Origin: Archangium lipolyticum | Lineage (GTDB): Bacteria > Myxococcota > Myxococcia > Myxococcales > Myxococcaceae | Length of the DNA stretch: 64,000 nucleotides | NCBI RefSeq assembly: GCF_024623785.1 | Contig: NZ_JANKBZ010000017.1 | Location: 62,001-126,000, forward strand | Direction of reading: 5' to 3' | Shown here: one piece after another, positions 37,910 to 47,223 of the stretch | How positions within the stretch are numbered: the stretch's first letter is position 1 | Layout: each line of letters starts with the position of its first letter | Notes under the pieces: generated by a model | Database searches by the model: none | The model's input: the letters and a program-made list of their open reading frames with translations, nothing else | Told to the model about the DNA's origin: nothing | Translations under genes and position numbers: made by a program

Positions 37910-38884
37910 ATGAAGAGAGCCCTGTTCAACGTAGCGTCCGCAGTCCTTCTCATCCTTGCGTTCGGCCCGGGCCTCGCCCTGGCCAATGGCAAGAAGATAG
38001 TGCTCGGTTTCTCCCAGGTCGGTGCGGAGAGCGAGTGGCGCACGGCCAACACCCAGTCGATCAAGGATGCCGCCGCCAAGGAGGGCATCACCCTGAAGTT
38101 TTCCGACGCACAACAGAAGCAGGAGAACCAAATCAAGGCGATCCGCTCCTTCATCGCGCAACGCGTGGACGTGATTGCCTTCTCGCCCGTGGTCGAGACC
38201 GGCTGGGAGCCCGTCCTCCGGGAGGCCAGGGCCGCCAAGATTCCCGTCATCCTGACCGACCGTGCCGTCTCCTCGAAGGACGAGTCGCTCTGGGTCACCT
38301 TCCTGGGCTCGGACTTCGTGGAGGAGGGCCGCCGCGCCGCGAAGTGGCTGGTCGACTATCCGCCGGTCAAGGAGCTGGCCGCCAAGGGTGAGGTGAACAT
38401 CGTCGAGCTCCAGGGCACCGTCGGCTCCGCTCCCGCCATCGACCGCAAGAAGGGCTTCGAGGAGGTCCTGAAGGATCATCCGAAGCTCAAGATCATCCGC
38501 TCGCAGACCGGCGACTTCACCCGTGCGAAGGGCAAGGAGGTCATGGAGGCGTTCCTCAAGGCCGAGGGCAAGAAGATCAATGTCCTCTACGCGCACAATG
38601 ACGACATGGCCATTGGCGCCATCCAGGCCATCGAGGAGGCCGGCCTGCGGCCCGGCAAGGACGTGATCATCGTGTCCATCGACGCGGTGAAGGGCGCCTT
38701 CGAGGCGATGATCGCCGGCAAGCTGAACTGCACGGTGGAGTGCAGCCCGCTGCTGGGGCCGCAGCTGATGAGCCTCGCGAAGGACGTGGTGGCCGGCAAG
38801 CCGGTGCCCCGGCGCATCGTCACGCAAGAGGGTGTGTTCCCGCAGGAGACCGCCGCCAAGGAGTTCCCGAGCCGCAAGTACTGA
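37910..38884 (+). CDS. ytfQ: Periplasmic furanose/arabinose-binding protein (YtfQ-like)
   Basis: 324 residues with signal peptide (GLALANG, cleavage near 25). The sugar-binding fold I features: IVLGFSQVGAESEWRTANTQSIK, SFIAQRVDVIAFSPVVETGW, VPVILTDR-type strand, VLYAHNDDMAIGAIQAI. The sequence style matches YtfQ, which in E. coli binds galactofuranose and arabinofuranose. This fits the GH43 enzymes that release furanose-form arabinose. It lies 51 bases after araA and heads the transporter genes. The gene symbol is by analogy; in other bacteria equivalents are called araU. Confidence 0.88.
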   Translation: MKRALFNVASAVLLILAFGPGLALANGKKIVLGFSQVGAESEWRTANTQSIKDAAAKEGITLKFSDAQQKQENQIKAIRSFIAQRVDVIAFSPVVETGWEPVLREARAAKIPVILTDRAVSSKDESLWVTFLGSDFVEEGRRAAKWLVDYPPVKELAAKGEVNIVELQGTVGSAPAIDRKKGFEEVLKDHPKLKIIRSQTGDFTRAKGKEVMEAFLKAEGKKINVLYAHNDDMAIGAIQAIEEAGLRPGKDVIIVSIDAVKGAFEAMIAGKLNCTVECSPLLGPQLMSLAKDVVAGKPVPRRIVTQEGVFPQETAAKEFPSRKY

Positions 38885-38912
38885 CACCCATGCCTTGAGC
38901 GAGGAGGCGTCC

Positions 38913-40460
38913 ATGACCGAAGCCGTTCCGGTGCTCGAAGTGAAGGGGATTTCGAAGCGCTTCTCCGGTGTCCAGGCTCTGCGTGGTGTCGACTTCCGCC
39001 TCTTGCCGGGCGAGGTCCACGCGGTGGTGGGCCAGAATGGCGCGGGCAAGTCGACGTTGATCAAACTCCTGACGGGCGTCCATCGCCCGGACGCGGGACG
39101 CATCCTCCTCCAGGGCGGCGAAATCAAGCCCAGGAGCCCGAGCGAGGCCCGGAGGCTCGGGATCAGCACGGTCTACCAGGAGGTGAACCTCTGCCCGAAC
39201 CTCTCGGTCGCGGAGAACATCTGCCTCGGTCATGAGCCCTCCGAGGCCTTCGCCATCCGGTGGAAGCAGATGAACCGGAAGGCGGAGGCCCTCCTGGCGG
39301 ACCTCAACATCCACATCGACGTCACCGCACCGCTCTCCGCCTATTCGATCGCGGTGCAGCAGGTGTGCGCCATCGCCCGCGCGCTGAGCACACAGGCGAA
39401 GATCCTCATCCTCGACGAGCCCACCTCGAGCCTCGCCGAGGATGAGGTGAAGATGCTCCTGTCGGTCATGAGGAAGCTCAAGGCCCAGGGGATGGCCATC
39501 CTCTTCGTCACCCACTTCCTCGATCAGATCTTCGAGATCTCCGACCGTGTCACGATCCTCAGGAACGGCGAGCTCGTCGGCGAGTACCCCATCGCCGAGC
39601 TGTCGCGCATCGAGCTGGTGACCCGGATGGTCGGCCGCGAGGTCGCCGAGGCGGGCCCGGGCAGGGCCAAGAGCGCCCGCCCCTCGTCGACGGAGGATGG
39701 GACCCGGGACGAAGGGAACGATGAATCCGAGGCGCCCTTCCTCAGCGCGGAGGGGCTCGGACGAAGGGGCTCGGTCCAGGACGTGGGCCTGGAGGTGAAG
39801 CGGGGTAGGGCGCTGGGCATGGGCGGTCTCCTTGGCTCGGGGCGGACCGAGATCGCCCGGCTGCTCTTCGGCATCGATCGGGCCGAGCAGGGTTCCATCA
39901 AGATCGAGGGGAAGTCGGCGCAGCTCTCCTCACCCTTGAAGGCCATCCAGCATGGCATTGGCTTCTGCCCGGAGGACCGTAAGCACGAGGGCATCGTGGG
40001 CGAGCTGTCGATCCGCGAGAACATGGTGCTCGCCCTGCAGGCGAAGCGAGGCATCTTCCGCACGCTCTCCCGGAAACAGCAGGACGAACTGGCGGCAACC
40101 TACATCCAGGCCCTCGGCATCAAGACTCCCGATGCGGAGAAGCCCATTTCCCAGCTCTCGGGCGGAAACCAGCAGAAGGTGCTCCTGGCGCGCTGGCTGG
40201 CCACCGACCCGCGAATGCTCATCCTCGACGAGCCGACCCGTGGCATCGACGTGGCGGCGAAGCTGGAGATCATGGAGAAGGTCATGGAGCTGTGTGACAA
40301 GGGCATGGCCATCCTCTTCATCTCCTCGGAGATCGAAGAGGTCCTCTGCTACTCGGATCGCATCGCCGTCATGCGCGACCGCCGCAAGGTGGGCGAAATC
40401 GAGGCGGGCGAGGCGGACGAGAGCACGGTGTTCCGGATCATCGCGGGAGGCCAGGCATGA
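38913..40460 (+). CDS. ytfR: Sugar ABC transporter ATP-binding protein, double ABC (YtfR-like)
   Basis: 515 residues from ATG 38913, with GCGAGGAGG upstream. Two ABC halves. The first has Walker A VGQNGAGKSTLIKLLTG and a Walker B ILILDEPTSSL, with a divergent signature (SAYSIAVQQV). The second has a degenerate Walker A (GGLLGSGRTEIARLLFG) but a canonical LSGGNQQKV signature and MLILDEPTRGID. This asymmetry is standard for carbohydrate-uptake transporter 2 (CUT2) ATPases. It drives import through the two permeases that follow. Confidence 0.93.
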   Translation: MTEAVPVLEVKGISKRFSGVQALRGVDFRLLPGEVHAVVGQNGAGKSTLIKLLTGVHRPDAGRILLQGGEIKPRSPSEARRLGISTVYQEVNLCPNLSVAENICLGHEPSEAFAIRWKQMNRKAEALLADLNIHIDVTAPLSAYSIAVQQVCAIARALSTQAKILILDEPTSSLAEDEVKMLLSVMRKLKAQGMAILFVTHFLDQIFEISDRVTILRNGELVGEYPIAELSRIELVTRMVGREVAEAGPGRAKSARPSSTEDGTRDEGNDESEAPFLSAEGLGRRGSVQDVGLEVKRGRALGMGGLLGSGRTEIARLLFGIDRAEQGSIKIEGKSAQLSSPLKAIQHGIGFCPEDRKHEGIVGELSIRENMVLALQAKRGIFRTLSRKQQDELAATYIQALGIKTPDAEKPISQLSGGNQQKVLLARWLATDPRMLILDEPTRGIDVAAKLEIMEKVMELCDKGMAILFISSEIEEVLCYSDRIAVMRDRRKVGEIEAGEADESTVFRIIAGGQA

Positions 40461-41506
40461 ACCGCACGTCCGAGCTCCTGCGAGGTCTGGCCAGGGGACG
40501 GGTCTTCTGGCCGCTGGTCACACTGGCCCTGCTCCTGCTGTTCAACCTGGCCTTCAATCCCCACTTCTTCTCCATCACCATCCGGGATGGGCACCTCTAC
40601 GGAAGCCTGATCGACATCCTCAATCGCGCCTCGCCCCTGATGATCATCGCCATGGGGCTGACGCTGGTGATCGCCACACACGGCATCGACATCTCCGTGG
40701 GCGCAGTGGTGGCCATCTCGGGGGCGGTGGCGGCGACGATGATCGGCGGCCAGCTGGACCTGAGTGGCGGGGCACAGGACGCGGCCGGGTATCCCTTGCC
40801 GCTCGTCATCGTCGTCACCTTGGCCGTGGCGATGCTCTTCGGGATGTGGAACGGCATGCTGATCTCCTTCTTCGGCATGCAGCCCATCATCGCCACGCTG
40901 ATCCTCCTGGTGATGGGGCGCGGCGTGGCCCAGCTCATCACGGGCGGTCAGATCATCACCATCTACTACACCCCCTACTTCTTCATCGGGAATGGCTTCC
41001 TCGCGGGGCTCCCGTTCTCGCTCTTCATCGTGGCCGCCGTGTTGGCGCTGCTCCTGCTCCTCACCCGGAAGACCGCGCTGGGCCTCTTCATCGAGGCGGT
41101 CGGCCTCAACCCCGTCGCCGCCCGCTTCGCGGGAGTCCGCGCGCGTGCCATCACCTTCTGGGCCTACGCCTTCTGCGGCCTGTGCGCGGGGATCGCGGGC
41201 CTGATCGTCAGCTCGAACGTCAAGAGCGCGGACGGCAACAACGCGGGACTGCTCTTCGAGCTGGATGCCATCCTCGCGGTGGTCCTGGGTGGTACCGCGC
41301 TCAATGGCGGCCGGTTCACGCTGGTGGGCAGTGTGCTGGGGGCTCTCATCATCCAGACGCTCACCACGACCATCTACTCCGTCGGCGTGCCGCCCGAGGT
41401 GACGCTCGTCGTGAAGGCGGCCGTCGTCTTTCTCGTCAGCATCCTGCAGTCCGACAAGGTGCGAAACCGCATCGCCACGCTGGGCAAGCTCCGGGAGGCA
41501 CTGTGA
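40457..41506 (+). CDS. ytfT: Sugar ABC transporter permease (YtfT-like)
   Basis: 349 residues with about eight to ten hydrophobic segments. The CUT2 permease motif is ATHGIDISVGAVVAISG, and the second loop has EAVGLNPVAARFAGVRARAITFWAYAFCGLCAGIAGLIV. The start overlaps the stop of the ATPase gene (ATGA at 40457-40460), so they are coupled. It pairs with the next permease to form a heterodimeric channel in the inner membrane. Confidence 0.93.
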   Translation: MNRTSELLRGLARGRVFWPLVTLALLLLFNLAFNPHFFSITIRDGHLYGSLIDILNRASPLMIIAMGLTLVIATHGIDISVGAVVAISGAVAATMIGGQLDLSGGAQDAAGYPLPLVIVVTLAVAMLFGMWNGMLISFFGMQPIIATLILLVMGRGVAQLITGGQIITIYYTPYFFIGNGFLAGLPFSLFIVAAVLALLLLLTRKTALGLFIEAVGLNPVAARFAGVRARAITFWAYAFCGLCAGIAGLIVSSNVKSADGNNAGLLFELDAILAVVLGGTALNGGRFTLVGSVLGALIIQTLTTTIYSVGVPPEVTLVVKAAVVFLVSILQSDKVRNRIATLGKLREAL

Positions 41507-42618
41507 TGAACGATGGAAACTCCGCTGCTTCCGCCGCGGCATTCCCCGCTCTGACGCCGGCGCATCCGAGGCCCCGCCTGGACCCGCGTTACCTGCCGCT
41601 CGTGGTCACCCTGGGACTCTTCGTGGCGATGTTCGGGGCGGGCTCGGTCGCGTTCGAGGGATTCTTCTCGCTCCAGGTCTTCCTCAACCTCTTCGTCGAC
41701 AACGCCTTCCTGTTGATCGCCGCGATCGGGATGACCTTCGTCATCATCTCCGGTGGCATCGACCTCTCGGTGGGCTCGGTGATTGCTCTGACCACCATGG
41801 TCCTGGCGACCCTGGTCGAGAACCGGGGCTGGAGCCCCGCGCTGGTCATTCCCCTGGTTCTGCTGATGGGGGCGGCCATCGGCCTGGTCCACGGGGTCGT
41901 CATCCAGTACTTCGAGGTCCAGCCCTTCATCGTCACGTTGGCGGGGATGTTCTTCGCACGGGGGCTCTGCTACCTCATCAGCATCGACTCGATCGCCATC
42001 ACGGACCCGTTCTTCACGGAGGTCTCCGCGATCCGCTTTCCGCTGCCGTTCGACACCTCCATCTCCGTCAACGTCGTCATGGCACTGGTGGTGTTGGTGG
42101 TGGCGATGTACCTCGCCCACTACACGCGCTTCGGGAGGACCCTGTACGCGATTGGCGGGAGCGAGCAGTCCGCCCTGCTGATGGGCCTTCCGGTGGCGAG
42201 GACGAAGATCCTCACCTACACGTTCAGCGGCTTCTGCTCCGCCCTGGCGGGCATCGCCTTCACCTTCTACATGCTCTCCGGGTACGGGCTGCACGCGCAG
42301 GGAATGGAGATGGATGCCATCGCGGCGGCGGTGGTCGGGGGCACCTTGCTCACCGGTGGCTCGGGTTATGTCGCGGGCACCCTGGTCGGCGTCCTCATCT
42401 ACGGCACCATCCAGACCCTCATCATGTTCGAGGGCAGCCTCAGCTCCTGGTGGACGAAGATCGTCATTGGTCTGTTGTTGCTCGTCTTCTGTCTGTTGCA
42501 GAGGGCGCTGGCGCGTGGTCCCCGGAGCAAGGAGCCCGCCCGCGCGACCCGAGAGGTCAACGGGCAGCAGCTCCCCGCGCCCACGGCCACCGAGCGGGCT
42601 GCCCATGCTGGCGGGTAG
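41506..42618 (+). CDS. yjfF: Sugar ABC transporter permease (YjfF-like)
   Basis: 370 residues from ATG 41506, sharing one base with the previous stop (TGATG). CUT2 permease motif: VIISGGIDLSVGSVIALTTM; second loop AIGGSEQSALLMGLPVARTKILTYTFSGFCSALAGIAF. It carries a 30-residue N-terminal extension rich in Pro/Ala and a Ser/Arg-rich C-terminal tail not typical of YjfF. Two distinct permeases with one double-ATPase is the YtfQRT-YjfF arrangement, which supports furanose import. Confidence 0.92.
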   Translation: MNDGNSAASAAAFPALTPAHPRPRLDPRYLPLVVTLGLFVAMFGAGSVAFEGFFSLQVFLNLFVDNAFLLIAAIGMTFVIISGGIDLSVGSVIALTTMVLATLVENRGWSPALVIPLVLLMGAAIGLVHGVVIQYFEVQPFIVTLAGMFFARGLCYLISIDSIAITDPFFTEVSAIRFPLPFDTSISVNVVMALVVLVVAMYLAHYTRFGRTLYAIGGSEQSALLMGLPVARTKILTYTFSGFCSALAGIAFTFYMLSGYGLHAQGMEMDAIAAAVVGGTLLTGGSGYVAGTLVGVLIYGTIQTLIMFEGSLSSWWTKIVIGLLLLVFCLLQRALARGPRSKEPARATREVNGQQLPAPTATERAAHAGG

Positions 42619-42663
42619 GCCGCGAGAACTCTCGAGCACCGAACCGAACCGCATCGAGGCCTC

Positions 42664-43362
42664 ATGGAATCGAAATATCGCGAATTGAAGGAACGGGCTT
42701 GGGCCGCGAACATGGAGATTCCGCGGCGCGGGCTCGCCATCTACACCTTCGGAAATGTCTCCGCCCTGGATCCCGGGGCGGGCGTCTTCGCCATCAAGCC
42801 GAGCGGGGTCGCCTACGAGAAGCTCCAGGTGGATGACATGGTGGTGGTCGATCTCGAGGGGAGGATCGTCGAAGGCACCCTCCGACCTTCTTCGGACACG
42901 AGGACCCACATCGTCCTGTACCGGAACCTGCGAGGCCTCGGGGGCATCGTCCACACCCACTCGACCTACGCCACGGGCTGGGCCCAGGCCTGCCTGCCGA
43001 TCCCCATCTACGGGACGACCCACGCCGACCACCTGGCCGAAGACGTCCCCTGCACGGCGCTCATGACCGACGACGCGGTGGGACGCGACTACGAGACGGA
43101 GACCGGGAATCAGATCCTGGAGTGTTTCCGGAGCCGGAATCCGTTGCATACCCCCATGGTCCTGGTGGCCGGGCACGCGCCCTTCGCCTGGGGAGAGACC
43201 GCCGAGAAGGCGGTCTACAACGCGGCTGTCCTGGAGGAGCTCGCGAAGATGGCGTTCATCACCCGCGGTCTCTCTCCCGACGCGCCCCGCCTCTCCGATC
43301 GTCTCATCCGCAAGCACTTCGAGAGGAAGCACGGCCAGAACGCGTACTACGGCCAGAAGTAG
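42664..43362 (+). CDS. araD: L-ribulose-5-phosphate 4-epimerase
   Basis: 232 residues, the standard AraD length. Zinc ligands: VHTHSTYATG (two His) and VAGHAPFAWG (third His). FGNVSALDPGAGVFAIKPSGVAY and PIYGTTHADHLAEDVPCT are diagnostic. It interconverts L-ribulose-5-phosphate and D-xylulose-5-phosphate, the last step before the pentose phosphate pathway. It is separated from araBA by four transporter genes and followed by a terminator. Confidence 0.96.
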   Translation: MESKYRELKERAWAANMEIPRRGLAIYTFGNVSALDPGAGVFAIKPSGVAYEKLQVDDMVVVDLEGRIVEGTLRPSSDTRTHIVLYRNLRGLGGIVHTHSTYATGWAQACLPIPIYGTTHADHLAEDVPCTALMTDDAVGRDYETETGNQILECFRSRNPLHTPMVLVAGHAPFAWGETAEKAVYNAAVLEELAKMAFITRGLSPDAPRLSDRLIRKHFERKHGQNAYYGQK

Positions 43363-43372
43363 CCAGGAGGGG

Positions 43373-43419
43373 GTGAAAAGCTTGCGGACCTCGCAAACTT
43401 TGCGACTTTTCACTTTTTT
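43373..43419 (+). terminator. Intrinsic terminator of the ara operon
   Basis: GTGAAAAG at 43373-43380 pairs with CTTTTCAC at 43406-43413. A nested TTGCG/CGCAA hairpin lies inside, and a run of six T follows (43414-43419). It lies 11 bases after the araD stop. A U-run terminator is rare in such GC-rich DNA. Confidence 0.75.
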
Positions 43420-43549
43420 GAGAGGCCTTTCCAGATTTTGAGAGACATAACACCCCTGGGAATCCAGGAGGTTGGAGGGCGTTCGGGAGTGGACGTTCCC
43501 GGTATGGCGATTGCTGGGGTCGCGGGTCCCAACCCGCAGCGAGGTACTC

Positions 43550-46315
43550 ATGACCCCAACCCCGCCGTTCCGTCGAAGATGGGCGAGTTTCTGGCTCGCC
43601 ACTCTCTTCCTCCTGGGCTGTAACCAGACAACCCCCCCGGCCGCCGCGCCCCGTCCCGCGGTGGTGGGCGCCAACGCCTTCACGGCGTTCGATGCCTGGG
43701 CGGAGCGCTACCTCAGAACGGGAGCCTCGGCCCGGCCGTCCCTCGTGCCCGAAGGCGAATCCCTTGCAATGACACGCCGGGTAGCCCTCTCGGCGCTCAT
43801 CTCCGGGGATCCCCGTGAGGCGTTGCGGCACGAGCTGGCCTTCCATGTGCGCAGGGAGATGCCAGAGCAGGTGCTGCGGCATCTGGAGCAACCCGTCAGC
43901 GGCATGGGCGAGCTCAGCGTCCTCAGCGCCCTGCCTCCAGAGAGTGCCCCGGAGCACGAAGAGCACGTCGTGCGGTTCGTGACGCTCGCGGGCCGGACGT
44001 ACCGGGCCTTCGTTCATGGCTGGCGGCTGGACCAGCCGAGCCAGAAGGAGATCCCCCTGCATGGCGTGGTGCTCGACGACCGCATGGCGGTGAGCGACAG
44101 CCCGGTGCGGGTGCTGGCTCCGGGAGAGAGCGTGCAAGGACTGCCGGTACGGCTGGACAGCTCGTGCGCTGGAAGGAACGTGAGCGCCGGGGGCGGCCTG
44201 CGCGTGCATGCCGGGGATGGGGTGATGGTGTTGTGCGAGCAGCAACGCCTGTCCGTGCTCAGCGAGTCCTTGAAGGACAAGGGTCGTGAGCAGGACCGCT
44301 CGGCGCTCGGCGTGTCGCAGCTCTCCGCCTGGACGGAGGGCCACAAGCGCTTGCTCCTCATCCTGGTGGACTTCAGCGACCTGCCCGGCGAGCCCGCCTC
44401 CGCCAGCGCCGTGCAGTCGATCATCAACACGACCGTGAGCAACTACTACAAGGCCAACTCCTACGGGCGCACCACGGTCGAGGTCACCGTGACGCCGGTG
44501 TTGCGGATGCCCGAGACGACCGCCTTCTACCTGCAAGAGCAGGACAACATCATGACCCTGCTGGAGCATGCGCGGGAGGCCGCGCTGGCCGCGGGCTGGG
44601 ACACGGCGGGGTACGAGCTGGACGCCGTCGGGTTCAAGAAGATCTTCACCCAATGGGCCGGGCTCGGCTCGATAAAGGGCAAGGGGATGTGGGTCAACGG
44701 GGAGTTCTCCGCCCGGGTGTTCGCGCATGAGTTGGGGCACAACTTCGGCCTGAGTCACGCCAACGCCTGGATTCCGACGAATGGGCTGAGCATCGGCGCC
44801 GGCACGCTCCTGGACTACGGCCACCCGTTCGACACCATGGGCGCCAAAAGCACGTCGCTGTATGACTTCAATGCCTGGTACAAGACGTTGCTCGGGTGGA
44901 TCGAGCCCACACAGGTGCAGACGGTGACGGCCAGCGGCACCTACCGCCTCCACGCACTCGAGCCCTCCGGTTCCAGCACGTATGCGCTGCGGATTCCGCG
45001 CCCCATTGGCACGAAGAGCTACTGGGTGGACTTCCGCCAGTCCGTCAGCGCGAACCCCTGGTTCATGAACGGGGTCTCCATCAACTGGGGCCATCCGACC
45101 AGCAATAAAGCGAGCCAGCTGCTCGACATGACACCCGGCAGCCCCAACGGCCGGAACGACTCCGCGCTCGTCATTGGCAGGACCTTCTCCGACGAGAACG
45201 CCGGCATCCACGTCACGCCGGTTCGTCTCGGAGGCACGCAGCCCCAGTCCCTGGATGTCGTGGTGAACCTGGGGAGCTTCCCGGACAACCGCGCGCCCCA
45301 GGTCTCCGTGACCGCGAGCGCCACCGCGGTGCCGCTCAATGGCTCGGTCGCCTTCACCGCCATCGCGGAGGATCCGGATGGAGACGCACTCGCCTACTCC
45401 TGGGACTTCGGGGATGACACCTTCGGGACCAACGGCCCCACCGTCTCCCGCACCTTCGACACCGCGCGGGACTACCGCGTCCGGTGCACGGTGACGGACA
45501 TGAAGGGCCGGACCGCCAGCGCCTCCGTCCTGGTGAAGGTGGGCACGCCGAGCTCCTTCGTCCTCTCCGGGCGGGTGACGCACGGAGGTCTTCCCCTCTC
45601 GGACGCCATCATCTCGGATGGCACCGGCACTCGCGTCACGTACACGGACTCGGACGGCAGGTACACGCTCGCCCACGTGCCCTCGGGTCACCACACGCTG
45701 AGCGCCATCCGCCACGGTTACGCCCTCACGCGCGAATTCACCGTGCCGGTGGCGGTGTCTGGCACCCAGGATGGGTTGGACTTCACCGCGACTGCCATTC
45801 ATAGCTACGCGATCCAAGGCCGGGTGACGCACGAAGGAATCGGAGTGGCCGGAGTGCGCGTGAGCGATGGCACCCGCTCCACCGTGACGAACAGCACGGG
45901 GGCTTACTCCCTGGAGGGCGTGCCGGAGGGCTTGCACACGCTCACGGCCACGCTGGCGGGCTGGCAGTTCATCCCGCAGGGCTTCACCCAGCCCGTCGAG
46001 GTCCTGGCCGGACCCGTCACGGGGACGAACTTCACCTCCACCGGCTGGTATGCCTACGGCAACATCCATGGAGCCAACGGGCCCGCCACCATCTCCGATG
46101 GGCTGAGGACCACCACTTCCTACTACAACTCGGAACAGGGACTCTGGGAGTACTTCCTGGGTCCCGTTCCGGCAGGGCAGTGGACGCTGACCGCCTCCAT
46201 CCCGGGTGCGGTGGTCGAGCCGGCGAACTTCACCAATCCCGTCACCCTCGGGCCCTCCAGCAGGGGCTCCCTCGACTTCGTGGTCGCCGGGGCGGTCGCT
46301 GCCTCGCCACGATAG
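43550..46315 (+). CDS. Secreted gametolysin-like (M6/M11) zinc metalloprotease with PKD and carboxypeptidase-regulatory repeats
   Basis: 921 residues from ATG 43550; the longer in-frame reading adds no signal peptide. Lipobox LLGC (Cys24) suggests an envelope lipoprotein. A propeptide-like region covers about 25-260. The catalytic domain has HELGHNFGLSH (His393, Glu394, His397, His403) and a DTMG Met-turn. A PKD domain lies at about 581-665 (WDFGDDTFGTNGPTVSRTF). Two to three carboxypeptidase-regulatory-like beta repeats follow (LSGRVTHGGLPLSDAII; IQGRVTHEGIGVAGVRV). It probably degrades prey or matrix protein. A strong hairpin follows the stop. Confidence 0.88.
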   Translation: MTPTPPFRRRWASFWLATLFLLGCNQTTPPAAAPRPAVVGANAFTAFDAWAERYLRTGASARPSLVPEGESLAMTRRVALSALISGDPREALRHELAFHVRREMPEQVLRHLEQPVSGMGELSVLSALPPESAPEHEEHVVRFVTLAGRTYRAFVHGWRLDQPSQKEIPLHGVVLDDRMAVSDSPVRVLAPGESVQGLPVRLDSSCAGRNVSAGGGLRVHAGDGVMVLCEQQRLSVLSESLKDKGREQDRSALGVSQLSAWTEGHKRLLLILVDFSDLPGEPASASAVQSIINTTVSNYYKANSYGRTTVEVTVTPVLRMPETTAFYLQEQDNIMTLLEHAREAALAAGWDTAGYELDAVGFKKIFTQWAGLGSIKGKGMWVNGEFSARVFAHELGHNFGLSHANAWIPTNGLSIGAGTLLDYGHPFDTMGAKSTSLYDFNAWYKTLLGWIEPTQVQTVTASGTYRLHALEPSGSSTYALRIPRPIGTKSYWVDFRQSVSANPWFMNGVSINWGHPTSNKASQLLDMTPGSPNGRNDSALVIGRTFSDENAGIHVTPVRLGGTQPQSLDVVVNLGSFPDNRAPQVSVTASATAVPLNGSVAFTAIAEDPDGDALAYSWDFGDDTFGTNGPTVSRTFDTARDYRVRCTVTDMKGRTASASVLVKVGTPSSFVLSGRVTHGGLPLSDAIISDGTGTRVTYTDSDGRYTLAHVPSGHHTLSAIRHGYALTREFTVPVAVSGTQDGLDFTATAIHSYAIQGRVTHEGIGVAGVRVSDGTRSTVTNSTGAYSLEGVPEGLHTLTATLAGWQFIPQGFTQPVEVLAGPVTGTNFTSTGWYAYGNIHGANGPATISDGLRTTTSYYNSEQGLWEYFLGPVPAGQWTLTASIPGAVVEPANFTNPVTLGPSSRGSLDFVVAGAVAASPR

Positions 46316-46677
46316 TGCGTGATGGGGGCCTGGTTGTTCCGCAACCGGGCCCTCATCCCCTCTACACGTGGAATATCCGTACGGTTAGAGGCACGCCCAC
46401 TTCATGGCGGTGGTGCACATGCAGGACCTCGTGACAGAGCTGTCGACACAGCAGCTTCGCGACAGGCCAGGGGTCGTGCACGTCTGCCAATGGAGAGCCG
46501 CGCACGAGTCGCTTTTGACTCCTATGTCCAAGGGGTTGCGGTCACCGTACAAACCCCGCAAAACCCCGTCAATCCGTTGCACTCACGGCAGCTGGATTCC
46601 AGTGCTCCTCTTCAAATCCGTTGCACGTAGAGTAGAGCAACAGTCGCTCCCTCCGCGGGGGCCCATACCGCGTTCAG
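46316..46677. other. Intergenic stretch between convergent genes
   Basis: 362 bases without a supported gene. It contains a hairpin at 46327-46351 and a direct repeat AATCCGTTGCAC at 46571-46582 and 46615-46626, 44 bases apart. Open frames here show no recognisable protein. Confidence 0.4.
46327..46351. terminator. Hairpin after the metalloprotease gene
   Basis: GGCCTGGTTG at 46327-46336 pairs with CAACCGGGCC at 46342-46351 (ten pairs, one G-T), loop TTCCG. There is no T-run; it is a probable transcript end or RNA stabiliser. Confidence 0.5.
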
Positions 46678-47223
46678 TCACGCTCGAGCACCGCGCGTGA
46701 TACGCATCAGGAGCGCCAGGCCGTCAGGCGTCTCGACCACGCCCACGTCCCGGAAGCCCACCTTGCGGTAGCAGGCGATCGCCCGTGCGTTCGTCGGCTC
46801 CGGATCGGTCTGGATGCGGGTCACCCGCGGGTCCTTGAACAGAAACTCGATGAAGGCTTTCAGCATGCGCGTACCCAGCCCCTGGCCCAGGCGCTCGGGC
46901 AAGCCGATGAATTGGTCCACGCCCAGGGCATGCGGATCCGTCTCGTTCAGCCACCAGCCCTCGGATTGGTGGGCCATGACGCGGTAGGCCTGCACGAAGG
47001 CGACGGGCTCGCCGGCCTCGTACGCGAGGTACTGCACGACTCCGGCAGGCGCATCGAGCGGCAGCATGTCCGGCGGCGCGAGGCGCGGCAGATAGTCCTC
47101 GCGCACCTGCTCGGCCGTGGGCGCGGGTTCCCACCATTCCGTCACGTGCGGACGCGCCAGCCAGGTGTGCAGCAGAGGAAGATCCGATTCCGTGAGGGCA
47201 CGAAAGGTGATGGCGGGTTCCAT
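46678..47223 (-). CDS. GNAT acetyltransferase, AAC(6')/siderophore-type
   Basis: 181 residues. The sequence resembles the acetyltransferase_8 branch that includes AAC(6') aminoglycoside enzymes and IucB-like proteins: LHTWLARPHVTEWWE, VDQFIGLPERLGQGLGTRMLKAFIEFLF with the acetyl-CoA loop RLGQGLGT, and TDPEPTNARAIACYRKVGFRDVGVVETPDG. It transfers acetyl from acetyl-CoA to an amine. Antibiotic resistance is possible but not shown by sequence alone. It stands alone, convergent to the protease. Confidence 0.88.
   Translation of the reverse strand: MEPAITFRALTESDLPLLHTWLARPHVTEWWEPAPTAEQVREDYLPRLAPPDMLPLDAPAGVVQYLAYEAGEPVAFVQAYRVMAHQSEGWWLNETDPHALGVDQFIGLPERLGQGLGTRMLKAFIEFLFKDPRVTRIQTDPEPTNARAIACYRKVGFRDVGVVETPDGLALLMRITRGARA

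Noticed and set aside
41374-43683. Long minus-strand open frame opposite the transporter genes and araD
   Set aside because: It is antisense to well-identified YtfT/YjfF/AraD genes; its His/Arg/Gln-rich translation is a GC-bias shadow with no domain.
43304-46069. 921-codon minus-strand frame opposite the metalloprotease
   Set aside because: The plus strand has HELGHNFGLSH, PKD and signal sequence; the minus frame has only Arg/Gly/His-rich low-complexity sequence.
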